Below are positions 42,906-51,398 of a DNA stretch of 64,000 nt, one piece after another. Position 1 is the first letter of the stretch; each line of letters begins with the position of its first letter. The stretch covers positions 80,971 to 144,970 of the forward strand of contig NZ_BNBY01000005.1 in the NCBI RefSeq assembly GCF_014656195.1. The letters are read 5' to 3'. Position numbers and translations under genes: made by a program. Below the pieces are notes generated by a model. The model was not told where the DNA came from. It saw nothing but the letters and a program-made list of their open reading frames with translations, and searched no databases. Source of the DNA: Kitasatospora xanthocidica (GTDB lineage Bacteria > Actinomycetota > Actinomycetes > Streptomycetales > Streptomycetaceae).

Positions 42906-42972
42906 GTGATGAAGGACCGGGTGCGGGAGACCTCCCGGGCACTTTTATCCGGGCTTGACGGGTGAGGTGGAT

Positions 42973-43818
42973 ATGGTGGTGGCCCTGCTGGGCAGAAGAG
43001 CCGACCGAGGAGGTGTGGCCGAGGGCGACGTCCCCGTGCGGCGGCACTCCCGCGGCACCGCGTCGATCCGTACGCCGAAGCCCGTGATGAACCAGCCTGC
43101 GCACTCCGACCTGGACCAGCCCGCCGCCGTGACGCCGGCCGCCGGGACCGCCGAGGCCCCCGCCCTCGCCACGTTCGCCGAGGGGCCTGACGCGCAGACC
43201 TGGACTCCGCCCTCCTGGGAGGAGATCGTCGAGGCGCACAGCGCCCGCGTCTACCGGCTCGCCTACCGTCTGACGGGCAACCAGCACGACGCCGAGGACC
43301 TCACCCAGGAGGTCTTCGTCCGGGTGTTCCGTTCGCTGTCCACCTACACCCCCGGCACGTTCGAGGGCTGGCTGCACCGGATCACCACCAACCTCTTCCT
43401 GGACATGGTCCGCCGCCGCCAGCGCATCCGTTTCGACGCGCTCGGCGAGGACGCGGCCGAGCGGCTCGCCTCCCGCGAGCCCAGCCCGGCCCAGCACTTC
43501 AGCGACACCCACTTCGACGCCGACGTGCAGCAGGCCCTGGACACCCTGGCGCCGGAGTTCCGCGCCGCCGTGGTGCTCTGCGACATCGAGGGCCTGTCGT
43601 ACGAGGAGATCGCCGCCACGCTGGGCGTCAAGCTCGGCACCGTCCGCAGCCGCATCCACCGCGGCCGCTCGCACCTGCGCGCCGCGCTCAAGCACCGCGC
43701 CCCCGGCTCGGCCCCCGGCCGTGAGCGCCGCGGCGGCTCGGAGGAGCCGGTGCCGGTCGGCGTCGGCGCGGTCGAGGCCGCGGTCGCGCCCGGTGGGCGC
43801 GGACGGAGGCGATCGTGA
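42973..43818 (+). CDS. sigE: ECF RNA polymerase sigma factor, SigE family
   Basis: 281 aa. Region 2 runs [30 protein letters not shown]...[20 protein letters not shown] and region 4 runs [45 protein letters not shown]. The wording is very close to M. tuberculosis SigE, the envelope-stress sigma, and the neighbours (O-methyltransferase before, anti-sigma and tatB after) match. The ~85-residue N-terminal extension is Ala/Pro-rich and the start is uncertain: ATG 42973 with GAGGTGG upstream is used here, but GTG 43015 or 43039 are possible. The stop overlaps the anti-sigma start (GTGA). Confidence 0.93.
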   Translation: MVVALLGRRADRGGVAEGDVPVRRHSRGTASIRTPKPVMNQPAHSDLDQPAAVTPAAGTAEAPALATFAEGPDAQTWTPPSWEEIVEAHSARVYRLAYRLTGNQHDAEDLTQEVFVRVFRSLSTYTPGTFEGWLHRITTNLFLDMVRRRQRIRFDALGEDAAERLASREPSPAQHFSDTHFDADVQQALDTLAPEFRAAVVLCDIEGLSYEEIAATLGVKLGTVRSRIHRGRSHLRAALKHRAPGSAPGRERRGGSEEPVPVGVGAVEAAVAPGGRGRRRS

Positions 43819-44840
43819 GCGGAACCAGCCGGTCCGGCTCGGACCGTCCGGACACGTCCGGCCGGTCCCTGTCCCGGCGGAGCTGGGCGCTGCCGGGCCG
43901 TCGCGGTGCCGACGACCCCGGTGAGCCCGTGCTGCCCGCACTGGCGCTGCCCGCCGACACGGCCCTGCACGCGCTGCCGGTACGGCCGGTGGAGCCCGCC
44001 GCCGAGGAGCACCACCTCGGGGACCGCCTCTCCGCGTTCCTGGACGGCGAACTCGGCCACGACTCGCGCGAGCGCGTCCAGGCGCACCTGGCGACCTGTC
44101 CGCAGTGCCTCGCCGAGGCCGACGAGGGCCGGGGCGTCAAGCACCTGCTGACCCGCACCGCCCCGCCCGGCCCCTCCTCCGCGCTGATGGCCCGGCTGAT
44201 GGCCGTCGGCAACCTCCCCGAGGACGACCCGGCGGGCGGCGACTGGCCGTCCGGGCGCGGGCGCCGCGATGACGACGACGACCTGCCCGGCGGCGGGGTC
44301 GCCGCCACCGGCACGCTCGGCGGCAGCCGGCTCACCGGCGGCTCCTTCGGCCGCGGCGCCGGGGCCTCCTTCGGCGCGGGCGCGCTGGGCGCCGACGCGC
44401 CCGTGCCCGGGGTCGACCCGCGGGCCTTCGGCCGCGGCGCGGTGCTGCGGCCGCTGATGGGCCGGCGCACCGCCCGTCCCGAGCCGGACGCCGGACCGGA
44501 CCCCGGGGTCCGTACGCAGCCGTCCGCGGCCGCCCTGCGCCCCCCCGCGCGCGGGCGCCGCCTGGTCTTCGCCGCCGCGGGCGCCTTCTCGGTCGCCGCG
44601 GTCACGCTCGGTGGCGTCGGCGGGCTTTCCCCGCAGGGCGAGGAGCGGCACGGCACCACCGTCAGCCCGGCCGGCGGCAACGTCGGCACCGGCCGCGGTG
44701 GCGGGCTCGTCCCGATGAACGCGCAGGTCCCGGTGGACTTCCCCGGCCGCCCGGTCGCCGCGACCCGCGGCGCCTCCCCGCCGCCCACCCCGGAGCGCTT
44801 CCTCGGCGGCATCGCCGCCCTGCGCCAGCAGACCCGCTAG
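43815..44840 (+). CDS. rseA: Anti-sigma factor, zinc-finger (RseA-like)
   Basis: 341 aa. The zinc-binding anti-sigma motif H-x3-C-x2-C is at HLATCPQC, inside a helix that starts [23 protein letters not shown]. It is flanked by an unusually long, disordered N-terminus and a Gly/Asp-rich middle. One hydrophobic segment ([22 protein letters not shown], ~250-272) may be a membrane helix, so the stress signal could come from the envelope. It is translationally coupled to sigE and presumably sequesters it. Confidence 0.88.
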   Translation: MSGTSRSGSDRPDTSGRSLSRRSWALPGRRGADDPGEPVLPALALPADTALHALPVRPVEPAAEEHHLGDRLSAFLDGELGHDSRERVQAHLATCPQCLAEADEGRGVKHLLTRTAPPGPSSALMARLMAVGNLPEDDPAGGDWPSGRGRRDDDDDLPGGGVAATGTLGGSRLTGGSFGRGAGASFGAGALGADAPVPGVDPRAFGRGAVLRPLMGRRTARPEPDAGPDPGVRTQPSAAALRPPARGRRLVFAAAGAFSVAAVTLGGVGGLSPQGEERHGTTVSPAGGNVGTGRGGGLVPMNAQVPVDFPGRPVAATRGASPPPTPERFLGGIAALRQQTR

Positions 44841-44841
44841 A

Positions 44842-44858
44842 GCGCCCCCGGAGGGCGC
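44842..44858 (+). terminator. Terminator of the sigE-rseA operon
   Basis: GCGCCC-CCGGA-GGGCGC follows directly after the anti-sigma stop codon. Confidence 0.65.
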
Positions 44859-44986
44859 CGGCACCCGGGCTCGACGCACCAGGCCACCGGCAGGTCTTTA
44901 CCACGGCTTCATCGCAGCGTGGACCAGGGACTCGCCGGTGGCCATTACCCTGTAGGAACCGTCGTCCGGCGAGCTAGGGAGCAAAG

Positions 44987-45424
44987 GTGTTCAGCGACGT
45001 AGGCGGGCTGGAGATCCTCACCCTGATCGTCATGGCGATCATCATCTTCGGCCCGGACAAGCTCCCGAAGCTGATCCAGGACACCATGGGCTTCATCCGG
45101 AAGATCCGTTCCTTCGCCGACAACGCGAAGGAGGACATCCGCAGCGAGCTCGGCCCCGAGTTCCAGGACTTCGAGTTCGAGGACCTCAACCCCAAGACCT
45201 TCGTCCGCAAGCAGCTCATGGGCGGCCAGGAGGACCCGCTGGGCCTCAAGGACATGAAGGACTCGCTGGACATCCGCTCCGTCCTGGACGACAAGCCCGC
45301 GGCGCCGGTGAACGGCCGCACCGGCAGTGTCAGCTTCGAGAAGTCCGCCGCCCCGGCACCCGCCTCCGCGGGGGTCCCGCTGGCGGCCGGCGAGCGGCCC
45401 CCGTTCGACCCCGACGCCACCTGA
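44987..45424 (+). CDS. tatB: Sec-independent protein translocase subunit TatB
   Basis: 145 aa. One N-terminal helix (LEILTLIVMAIIIFGPDKLPKLI) with the FGP hinge is followed by an amphipathic helix (IRKIRSFADNAKEDIRSELGPEF) and a disordered tail. With TatC it forms the receptor for twin-arginine signal peptides in the membrane. The GTG at 44987 has AGGGAG upstream. The M. tuberculosis order sigE-rseA-htrA-tatB is kept except that no htrA gene lies in the 146-nt gap here. Confidence 0.93.
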   Translation: MFSDVGGLEILTLIVMAIIIFGPDKLPKLIQDTMGFIRKIRSFADNAKEDIRSELGPEFQDFEFEDLNPKTFVRKQLMGGQEDPLGLKDMKDSLDIRSVLDDKPAAPVNGRTGSVSFEKSAAPAPASAGVPLAAGERPPFDPDAT

Positions 45425-45453
45425 CCCGTCCTCCAGGGCGCTCCGGCAGCGCG

Positions 45454-45493
45454 CCACCGCCCCGCCCGGCCGCCCGGCTGAGCGGGGCGGTGG
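45454..45493 (+). terminator. Terminator of tatB
   Basis: 12-bp perfect arms (45454-45465 with 45482-45493) and a 16-nt loop lie 30 nt past the stop. Confidence 0.8.
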
Positions 45494-45644
45494 TGCGTGC
45501 GCCGCTATTGTGCTGATTGTTCCCGCTGAGCCGTCCGTCACATTCCGCACTGTCGCGGACCAGGAACGGCCCCCGGGAACGCCGCGGTACGCCACCATGG
45601 GAGCGCGCCACGGCAGGCAAACGTGCGTTTGAGGAGGCCCGGGG

Positions 45645-46313
45645 ATGGACGCGACGAGTCAGACGGGAGGGGCGACGGCCACGGCCGGCGGCCCGGTGGT
45701 CGGCGGACAGGCCGGCCCGGCGGACCCGCTGGTGCCCTACCTGTCCGCCGACTTCCCCTGGTACGGGCTGGACGACGGCTGGACCGGCCGCCGCTACCTG
45801 ATGCAGGCGGGCGCCGGCACCCGCGCCACGGGCAGCGTCGACTACGGCTCGCTCGGCCACGGCGACGAGCCGGCCAAGCAGTACGAGCCGCGCGACATGC
45901 GGAAGTTCGCGGCCGTGGTCACCGTCGCCCGCCGCGACAGCCGGCGCAGCGCCGACAACACCGGCACCCTGGAGGCGACCAGCGCCTCCTCCGCGGCCTG
46001 GCTGGCCGGCTCCGGCCTGCTCGCCGCGACCTGGCCGGGCCAGCTGGACCGCGCGCTGCGCCAGGACTGGCTGGACCAGCAGAGCAGCCTCGCCTGGGAC
46101 CTCGCCGACGACCTGGCGGGCCCCGGCTGGTCCACCCTCAGCCTGCCGGTCAACGGCCTGCCGCAGCCCTTCCGCTACCGCGAGTCCGAGTACGGCTGGG
46201 TGCTGGCGGGCGAGGCCCCCGGTGTCCTGCTCGGCGCCTACGGCCGCGGCGTCAGCGCCTACGGCGTCGGCTTCTGCACCGTCCCGGACCTGGGCAGCTA
46301 CACCAGGCCGTAG
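45645..46313 (+). CDS. Conserved hypothetical protein
   Basis: 222 aa, no signal peptide or membrane helix. After a low-complexity Thr/Gly/Ala start the protein reads DPLVPYLSADFPWYGLDDGWTGRRYLMQAG, later WSTLSLPVNGLPQPFRYRESEYGWVLAGEAPGVLLGAYGRG. Aromatic residues are many and cysteine is single. It looks like a protein family confined to streptomycetes between tatB and mrp; I do not recognise a function. GAGGAGG lies before the ATG at 45645. A bidirectional hairpin follows. Confidence 0.7.
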   Translation: MDATSQTGGATATAGGPVVGGQAGPADPLVPYLSADFPWYGLDDGWTGRRYLMQAGAGTRATGSVDYGSLGHGDEPAKQYEPRDMRKFAAVVTVARRDSRRSADNTGTLEATSASSAAWLAGSGLLAATWPGQLDRALRQDWLDQQSSLAWDLADDLAGPGWSTLSLPVNGLPQPFRYRESEYGWVLAGEAPGVLLGAYGRGVSAYGVGFCTVPDLGSYTRP

Positions 46314-46331
46314 GACTCGCGGGTACGACGG

Positions 46332-46360
46332 AGGGGGCCGGTGATCATCACCGACCCCCT
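46332..46360. terminator. Bidirectional terminator between convergent genes
   Basis: A 29-nt near-perfect palindrome, with arms 46332-46345 and 46347-46360 and one internal mismatch, lies between the hypothetical gene and mrp. Confidence 0.8.
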
Positions 46361-46407
46361 GCTGTCACTCGCCCGCTCGCCTCCGGGGCGGGGCGGGCGT
46401 CACCGCC

Positions 46408-47568
46408 TCAGAACTTGTTCTTGGGCGTCAGTCCGAGCGACATCCCGGACAGTCCGCGCTGGCGGCCGCCGAGCTTGCCGGCCACCGCGCGCAGGGCGGC
46501 GCCGGCTGGGGAGTCGGGCGCGGCGAGCACGACCGGGCGGCCGTCGTCGCCGCCCTCGCGCAGGCGCACGTCGATCGGGATCGAGCCGAGCACCGGGACG
46601 GTCGCACCGACCGTGCGGGTGAGCGCGTCCGCGACGGTCTGGCCGCCGCCGGTGCCGAAGACGTCGATCATCTCGTCGCAGTGCGGGCACGGCATGCCGG
46701 ACATGTTCTCGATCACGCCGACGATCTTCTGGTGGGTCTGCACCGCGATGGTGCCGGCCCGCTCGGCCACCTCGGCGGCGGCCATCTGCGGGGTGGTGAC
46801 GATCAGGATCTCCGCGTTGGGGACCAGCTGGGCCACCGAGATCGCGATGTCGCCGGTGCCGGGCGGCAGGTCCAGCAGCAGCACGTCCAGGTCGCCCCAG
46901 TACACGTCGGCGAGGAACTGCTGGAGCGCGCGGTGCAGCATCGGGCCGCGCCAGACCACCGGGGCGTTGCCCGGGGTGAACATGCCGATCGAGATGACCT
47001 TCACGCCGTTCGCCTGCGGCGGCATGATCATGTCCTGGACCTGGGTCGGCTTGCCCTCGACGCCCAGCATGCGCGGCACGCTGTGGCCGTAGATGTCGGC
47101 GTCCACGACGGCGACCTTCAGGCCGTCCGCGGCCATCGCGGCCGCCAGGTTGACGGTCACCGAGGACTTGCCGACGCCGCCCTTGCCGGAGGCGACGGCG
47201 TAGACGCGGGTCAGGGTGCCCGGCTTGGCGAACGGGATCTCCCGCTCGGGGGCGCCGCCGCGCAGCAGCTGGGAGAGCTCCTTGCGCTGCTCGTCGCTCA
47301 TCACGTCGAGCTCGACCTCGACGCCGGTCACGCCGGCCACCTTGCCGACCGCCTCGCGGACCCGGGTGGTGATGGTGTCGCGCATCGGGCAGCCGGAGAC
47401 CGTCAGGTAGACCGCGACGCGCACCGCGCCGCCCTCGGCGATCTCGACCGATTTCACCATGCCGATCTCGGTGATCGGGCGGTTGATCTCCGGGTCGTTG
47501 ACGGTCGCCAGCGCCTGGCGTACGGACTCCTCCGTGACGCCGGCCGCGACCTCTGTCTCGTTGGCCAT
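46408..47568 (-). CDS. mrp: Mrp/ApbC family P-loop ATPase, iron-sulfur carrier
   Basis: 386 aa. The N-terminal MIP18/DUF59 domain (~10-90, with SGCPMRDTI) is fused to the Mrp/NBP35 ATPase domain with deviant Walker A GKGGVGKSS, DADIYGHS, and the CxxC cluster-binding pair in MPCPHC. Such proteins transfer Fe-S clusters to target proteins in the cytosol. The ATG at 47568 has TACCAT (minus strand 47580-47575) 6 nt upstream and hardly any SD, so the message may be leaderless. M. tuberculosis Rv1229c is in the corresponding place. Confidence 0.95.
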   Translation of the reverse strand: MANETEVAAGVTEESVRQALATVNDPEINRPITEIGMVKSVEIAEGGAVRVAVYLTVSGCPMRDTITTRVREAVGKVAGVTGVEVELDVMSDEQRKELSQLLRGGAPEREIPFAKPGTLTRVYAVASGKGGVGKSSVTVNLAAAMAADGLKVAVVDADIYGHSVPRMLGVEGKPTQVQDMIMPPQANGVKVISIGMFTPGNAPVVWRGPMLHRALQQFLADVYWGDLDVLLLDLPPGTGDIAISVAQLVPNAEILIVTTPQMAAAEVAERAGTIAVQTHQKIVGVIENMSGMPCPHCDEMIDVFGTGGGQTVADALTRTVGATVPVLGSIPIDVRLREGGDDGRPVVLAAPDSPAGAALRAVAGKLGGRQRGLSGMSLGLTPKNKF

Positions 47569-47624
47569 GCCTTGATGGTACGGCGCCGGGCGAACCGCTT
47601 AACCCGCCGGTAGCGTGCCGCCGG

Positions 47625-48281
47625 TCACAGCGGCTCGGGGGCGTCCCGGCGCTCCTCGATCTCCCTGAGCAGGGACTGCAGTTCGGAGCGGATACCGCTC
47701 ATCTCGGAGGCGATGAAGGCGCGGGTGGCCACCTCGCCGAGTCCGTGCCGCAGGGCCGCGACCTCCCGGGTGAGGTACTCGGTGTCCGCGATGTTGCGGT
47801 CGCTGCGGGCCCGGTCCTGCTCCATGTTGACGCGGTCCCGGTTGTCCTGGCGGTTCTGCGCCAGCAGGATCAGCGGGGCCGCGTACGAGGCCTGCAGCGA
47901 CAGCGCCAGGGTCAGGAAGATGAACGGGTACTCGTCGAAGCGGACGGTGGCCGGCAGCAGGGTGTTCCACGCTATCCAGACGACCACCACCACCGTCATC
48001 CAGACGATGAACCGCCCGGTGCCGAGGAAGCGGGCGATCCGCTCGGAGAGGACGCCGAAGGCCTCCGGGTCGTAGGAGGGCAGCGAGAGCAGGCCGGGCC
48101 GTTCGGTGCGCGGCTGGTCGAGCCGGGTGCGGCCGGTGCCGGTGATCGGGGTGGTCTCGGCCCGCCGTTCGCGGCCGCCCTCGCGGGTGCGCAGCTCGCG
48201 CAACTGGCGGAGCTGGCGCAGCTCGCCCTGGAGGCGCCGGCGCGCCGAGTCGTCCGGGCGGCCGTTGCGGTCACCGTCCAC
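47625..48281 (-). CDS. DUF1003 membrane protein
   Basis: 218 aa. A basic, Arg-rich N-terminus (~90 residues with repeated LRQLRQLRELR) precedes the DUF1003 core: RIARFLGTGRFIVWMTVVVVVWIAWN, then DEYPFIFLTLALSLQASYAAPLILLAQNRQDNRDR with two membrane helices and a coiled-coil tail. Function unknown, sometimes linked with Mg2+ or Mn2+ transport genes, which fits the upstream MgtE_N/CBS gene. The GTG start lies 11 bp inside that gene, so the two are coupled. Confidence 0.88.
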   Translation of the reverse strand: MDGDRNGRPDDSARRRLQGELRQLRQLRELRTREGGRERRAETTPITGTGRTRLDQPRTERPGLLSLPSYDPEAFGVLSERIARFLGTGRFIVWMTVVVVVWIAWNTLLPATVRFDEYPFIFLTLALSLQASYAAPLILLAQNRQDNRDRVNMEQDRARSDRNIADTEYLTREVAALRHGLGEVATRAFIASEMSGIRSELQSLLREIEERRDAPEPL

Positions 48282-49584
48282 CGGTCACCCCTTCCCTGTG
48301 GTCCTGCCGGTCGTGCCGGTCCTGCCGGTCGTCGTCGGCGTGCAGTGCGGCGTCGCGCCAGTCGTCCGGCAGCAGGTGGTCGAGGACGTCGTCGACGGTC
48401 ACCGCGCCGAGCAGGTGGTCCGCCTCGTCCACGACCGGCGCGGCGACCAGGTTGTAGGTCGCCAGGTAGCTGGTGATCAGGGACAGCGGGGTGTCCGGCG
48501 GCAGCGGGTCCAGGTCGTCGTCGACGAGCGAGCCGACCAGGACGTACGGGGGTTCGCGCAGCAGCCGCTGGAAGTGCACGGTGCCCAGGTAGCGGCCGGT
48601 CGGGGTCTCGTTCGGCGGGCGGCAGACGAAGACCTGGGCGGCGAGCGCGGGCTTGTGGTCCCTGATCCGGACCCGGGCCAGCGCCTCGGCGACCGTCGCG
48701 TCCGGCTCCAGGACGACCGGCTCGGTGGTCATCAGACCGCCGGCGGTGTCCTCCTCGTAGGTCAGCAGGCGGCGCACCGGCGCGGCCTCGTCCGGCTCCA
48801 TCAGCTGGAGCAGCCGTTCGGCCTCGTCGCCGGGCAGTTCGGAGAGCAGGTCGGCGGCGTCGTCCGGGTCCATCGCCTCCAGGACGTCGGCGGCGCGCTC
48901 CTCCTTGAGCTTGCCGATGATCTCGACCTGGTCGTCCTCGGGCAGCTCCTCCAGGACGTCGGCCAGCCGCTCGTCGTCCAGCGCGGCGGCCACCTCGGCG
49001 CGGCGCTTGGCGGACAGGTGGTGCATCACGCTGGCGAGGTCGGCGGGGCGCAGCTGCTCGAACGTGGCGAGCAGGTTGGCCGCGCCCTGGTCCTGCTCGG
49101 GCAGCGAGAAACCGGTGACGTCCTGCCAGTCCAGGGTGAGCCGCTCGCCCTTGCCCTTGCGCAGCCGGCCGGCCCGGCCGAGCTGGACGAAGACCTTGCT
49201 GATCTCCCACTCGCGCAGCCGGGTCTGCACCATGCCGACGTCCAGCACGGTGACGTCCTCACCGGTCTTGGACCAGGTGACGGTGCGGTCGAGCAGTTCG
49301 GCGAGGACCAGGGTCTCGGACGGGCGCTGCTCGAAGCGGCGCAGGTTGATCACGCCGGTGGTGAGCACCTGGCCGGACTCCAGGCTGGTGATCCGGGTCA
49401 TCGGCAGGAAGATCCGGCGCCGGCCGACCACTTCGACCACCAGACCGAGCACGCGCGGCGGGCGCCCGCCGAGCCGCAGCGAGACGACCACGTCCCGGAC
49501 CCGGCCGACCTGGTCGCCGTTCGGGTCGAAGACCGCGATGGTGGACAGGTGGGAGATGAAGACCCGGGTGCTTGGCCCTGCCAT
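48271..49584 (-). CDS. PRC-barrel/MgtE_N/CBS-domain protein, magnesium-transporter-like without the channel
   Basis: 437 aa. The N-terminal part (VFISHLSTIAVFDPNGDQVGRVRDVVVSL) looks like two PRC-barrel units. The middle is an MgtE_N superhelix (AALDDERLADVLEELPEDDQVEIIGKLKEERAADVLEAMDPDDAADLLSELP), and the end holds two CBS motifs (TAGGLMTTEPVVL.. and LVAAPVVDEADHLLGAVTVDDVLDHLL). The membrane channel of MgtE is absent, so this is a soluble Mg2+-sensing regulator or adaptor rather than a transporter, as in Rv1232c. The ATG at 49584 has GAGGGAG upstream. corA lies nearby. Confidence 0.9.
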   Translation of the reverse strand: MAGPSTRVFISHLSTIAVFDPNGDQVGRVRDVVVSLRLGGRPPRVLGLVVEVVGRRRIFLPMTRITSLESGQVLTTGVINLRRFEQRPSETLVLAELLDRTVTWSKTGEDVTVLDVGMVQTRLREWEISKVFVQLGRAGRLRKGKGERLTLDWQDVTGFSLPEQDQGAANLLATFEQLRPADLASVMHHLSAKRRAEVAAALDDERLADVLEELPEDDQVEIIGKLKEERAADVLEAMDPDDAADLLSELPGDEAERLLQLMEPDEAAPVRRLLTYEEDTAGGLMTTEPVVLEPDATVAEALARVRIRDHKPALAAQVFVCRPPNETPTGRYLGTVHFQRLLREPPYVLVGSLVDDDLDPLPPDTPLSLITSYLATYNLVAAPVVDEADHLLGAVTVDDVLDHLLPDDWRDAALHADDDRQDRHDRQDHREGVTGGR

Positions 49585-49722
49585 GAACTCCCTCGACTCG
49601 CTCGACGCCGTTCGCGGTGCGCGGGTGTCGCCGGGGCGCACCCGGGGCCAAATCTACCCGCGAGTGCGGAGCCCGGCCCGACGAGGCACCGTAGCGGTCC
49701 TCGGCGACCTCGGCGTGAACCT

Positions 49723-50262
49723 TTAACGGCGCTTGAACAGCAGTTTGGGCAGGCCGGCCGGGATCGGGCGGCGGGTGGTGGCCCCGGTGGGCATCGGCTG
49801 GGCGGCGTGCGAGCCGTCCGGCATCGCGCCGGGGTGCTCGGTGAGCGGCCCGGTGGGCTCCAGCCGCAGCACCCGGCACTCGCGGGCCCAGCGCTCGGTG
49901 ATCGTGTCGGTGTCGGGCGCGTTCAGCCGCTTGCCCTTGAGCTCCTCGACGGCGCCCAGCCAGGCCTCGCCGCCCGGCGGCAGTTCGACCACCCGGGCGC
50001 TCCAGCCGGTCAGCCGGCCGCCCTTGTCCTTGCTGCGGACGGTCACCACGGCCCCGGCGCCGGGGGTCAGACCGTGCAGCGGCTGCTCGCCGCCCTCGCC
50101 GACCACCACGACCGCGCCGTCGTGCCAGGCGTGCCACAGCGGCCGGGCCTGCTCCTGCCCGTCCGCGCGCACCCAGAGCAGACCGGACTTCTTCGCGGCC
50201 TCCTCCAGCAGGGCCTGGTCGAGGAAGGCGTCGGCGGGCGCGGCGGCGGGCGTACGGTCCAT
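49723..50262 (-). CDS. Hypothetical protein, possible split-barrel fold
   Basis: 179 aa, soluble. It starts with a helical AFLDQALLEEAAKKSGLLWVRADG and continues with short beta segments (ARPLWHAWHDGAVVVVGEGGEQPL, GAVVTVRSKDKGGRLTGWSARVVELPPG), a pattern like pyridoxamine-phosphate-oxidase-type split barrels, then a Pro-rich tail. No cofactor residues can be named. TACGCT (minus strand 50275-50270) is 7 nt before the ATG, without SD, so it is probably leaderless and divergent from the DMT transporter gene. Confidence 0.7.
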   Translation of the reverse strand: MDRTPAAAPADAFLDQALLEEAAKKSGLLWVRADGQEQARPLWHAWHDGAVVVVGEGGEQPLHGLTPGAGAVVTVRSKDKGGRLTGWSARVVELPPGGEAWLGAVEELKGKRLNAPDTDTITERWARECRVLRLEPTGPLTEHPGAMPDGSHAAQPMPTGATTRRPIPAGLPKLLFKRR

Positions 50263-50395
50263 GGCCGACAGCGTACGGGTTTCCGCCCCTTTCCCGTCCG
50301 CCGGACGTCTCAGCCCCCGGGCGACAGTTCCATTGGCGCGCCACGGGCCTTACCGTATGAGCCGCCCCAGCCACCGCGACCAGCAGAGGAGCGCC

Positions 50396-51331
50396 GTGCC
50401 CGCCGCCCGGCCCGCGACCGCCCCCGCCCCCGCTTCCGCACCCGCCGCCGACGCGCGCCCGACGCACCCGCTCCCCACCCTCGACCTGCTGCTGCTCGCC
50501 GTCTCGATCGGCGGCATCTCGCTGTCCGGCCCGCTGATCAGCGCCACCGCCGCGCCCGCGCTGGCGATCGCCTTCTGGCGCAACGTCATGTCGGTGGGCG
50601 TCCTCGGCCCGTACGCGCTGCTGCGCCACCGTGCCGAACTGCGCGGGATCGGCCGCCGGGCGTTGCTGCTCGCGATCGCCGCCGGGACACTGCTCGGCGT
50701 CCACTTCGCGCTGTGGATGCCCAGCCTGCGGATGACCTCGGTGGCCTCGGCCACCGCCCTGGTCACCACCACCCCGCTGTGGACCATCCTGCTGATGCGG
50801 CTGATGGGCGTCCGGGCGCCCCGAATGGTCTGGCTGGGCACGGTCGTGGCCTTCGCCGGCGTGCTGGTGCTGACCGGGGTCGACCTGTCGCTCTCCCCCC
50901 GCGCGCTGCTCGGCGACGCGCTCGCGCTGGCCGCCGGACTGGCCGCGGCCGGGTACATGCTGCTGGGCGCCGAGGTCCGCAAGACCGTCAGCACCACCGG
51001 GTACACCCTGGTCTGCTATGCCACCACGGCGGTGGTCCTGCTCGGCATCTGCCTGGTCGCCGGGACCCCGCTGGCCGGGTGGCCGGCCGGGGTGTGGTGG
51101 CAGATCGTGCTGCTGATGGTCGCCGCCCAGCTGCTCGGCCACTCGCTTAGCAACCGGGTGGTGCGCACCCTCGGACCGTCGGTCACCTCCACCGCGATCC
51201 TGCTGGAGACCCCGGGGGCGGCGCTGATCGCGGCCCTCTGGCTGGGGCAGTGGCCGCCGGCGGCCGCGTACCCGGCGGTGGTGGTGATCCTGCTCGGGCT
51301 GGTCCTGGTCGCCCGCGGCGGTCGGCGCTGA
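50396..51331 (+). CDS. EamA/DMT-superfamily transporter
   Basis: 311 aa with about ten membrane helices in two EamA repeats; the repeat signature is seen in FWRNVMSVGVLG..ALLRHR and ATALVTTTPLWTILLMRLMG, and again near GPSVTSTAILLETPGAALIAALWLGQ. Such proteins export amino acids or metabolites; the substrate is unknown. The GTG at 50396 with AGAGGAG upstream is used, but an in-frame ATG at 50357 is possible. The gene end lies inside a 22-bp tandem repeat. Confidence 0.88.
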   Translation: MPAARPATAPAPASAPAADARPTHPLPTLDLLLLAVSIGGISLSGPLISATAAPALAIAFWRNVMSVGVLGPYALLRHRAELRGIGRRALLLAIAAGTLLGVHFALWMPSLRMTSVASATALVTTTPLWTILLMRLMGVRAPRMVWLGTVVAFAGVLVLTGVDLSLSPRALLGDALALAAGLAAAGYMLLGAEVRKTVSTTGYTLVCYATTAVVLLGICLVAGTPLAGWPAGVWWQIVLLMVAAQLLGHSLSNRVVRTLGPSVTSTAILLETPGAALIAALWLGQWPPAAAYPAVVVILLGLVLVARGGRR

Positions 51332-51371
51332 CGCCTGCCGCGGTCGGCGCCGACGCCTGCCGCGGTCGGCG
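51318..51371. repeat. 22-bp tandem repeat (2.5 units) over the transporter stop codon
   Basis: Units 51318-51339 and 51340-51361 are identical except for one base, with a partial third unit 51362-51371. The changed base turns the stop codon TGA of unit 1 into CGA in unit 2. It lies between the convergent transporter and corA genes. Confidence 0.9.
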
Positions 51372-51398
51372 TGAGAGCCCGCAGAGCCGCCGGAGCCG

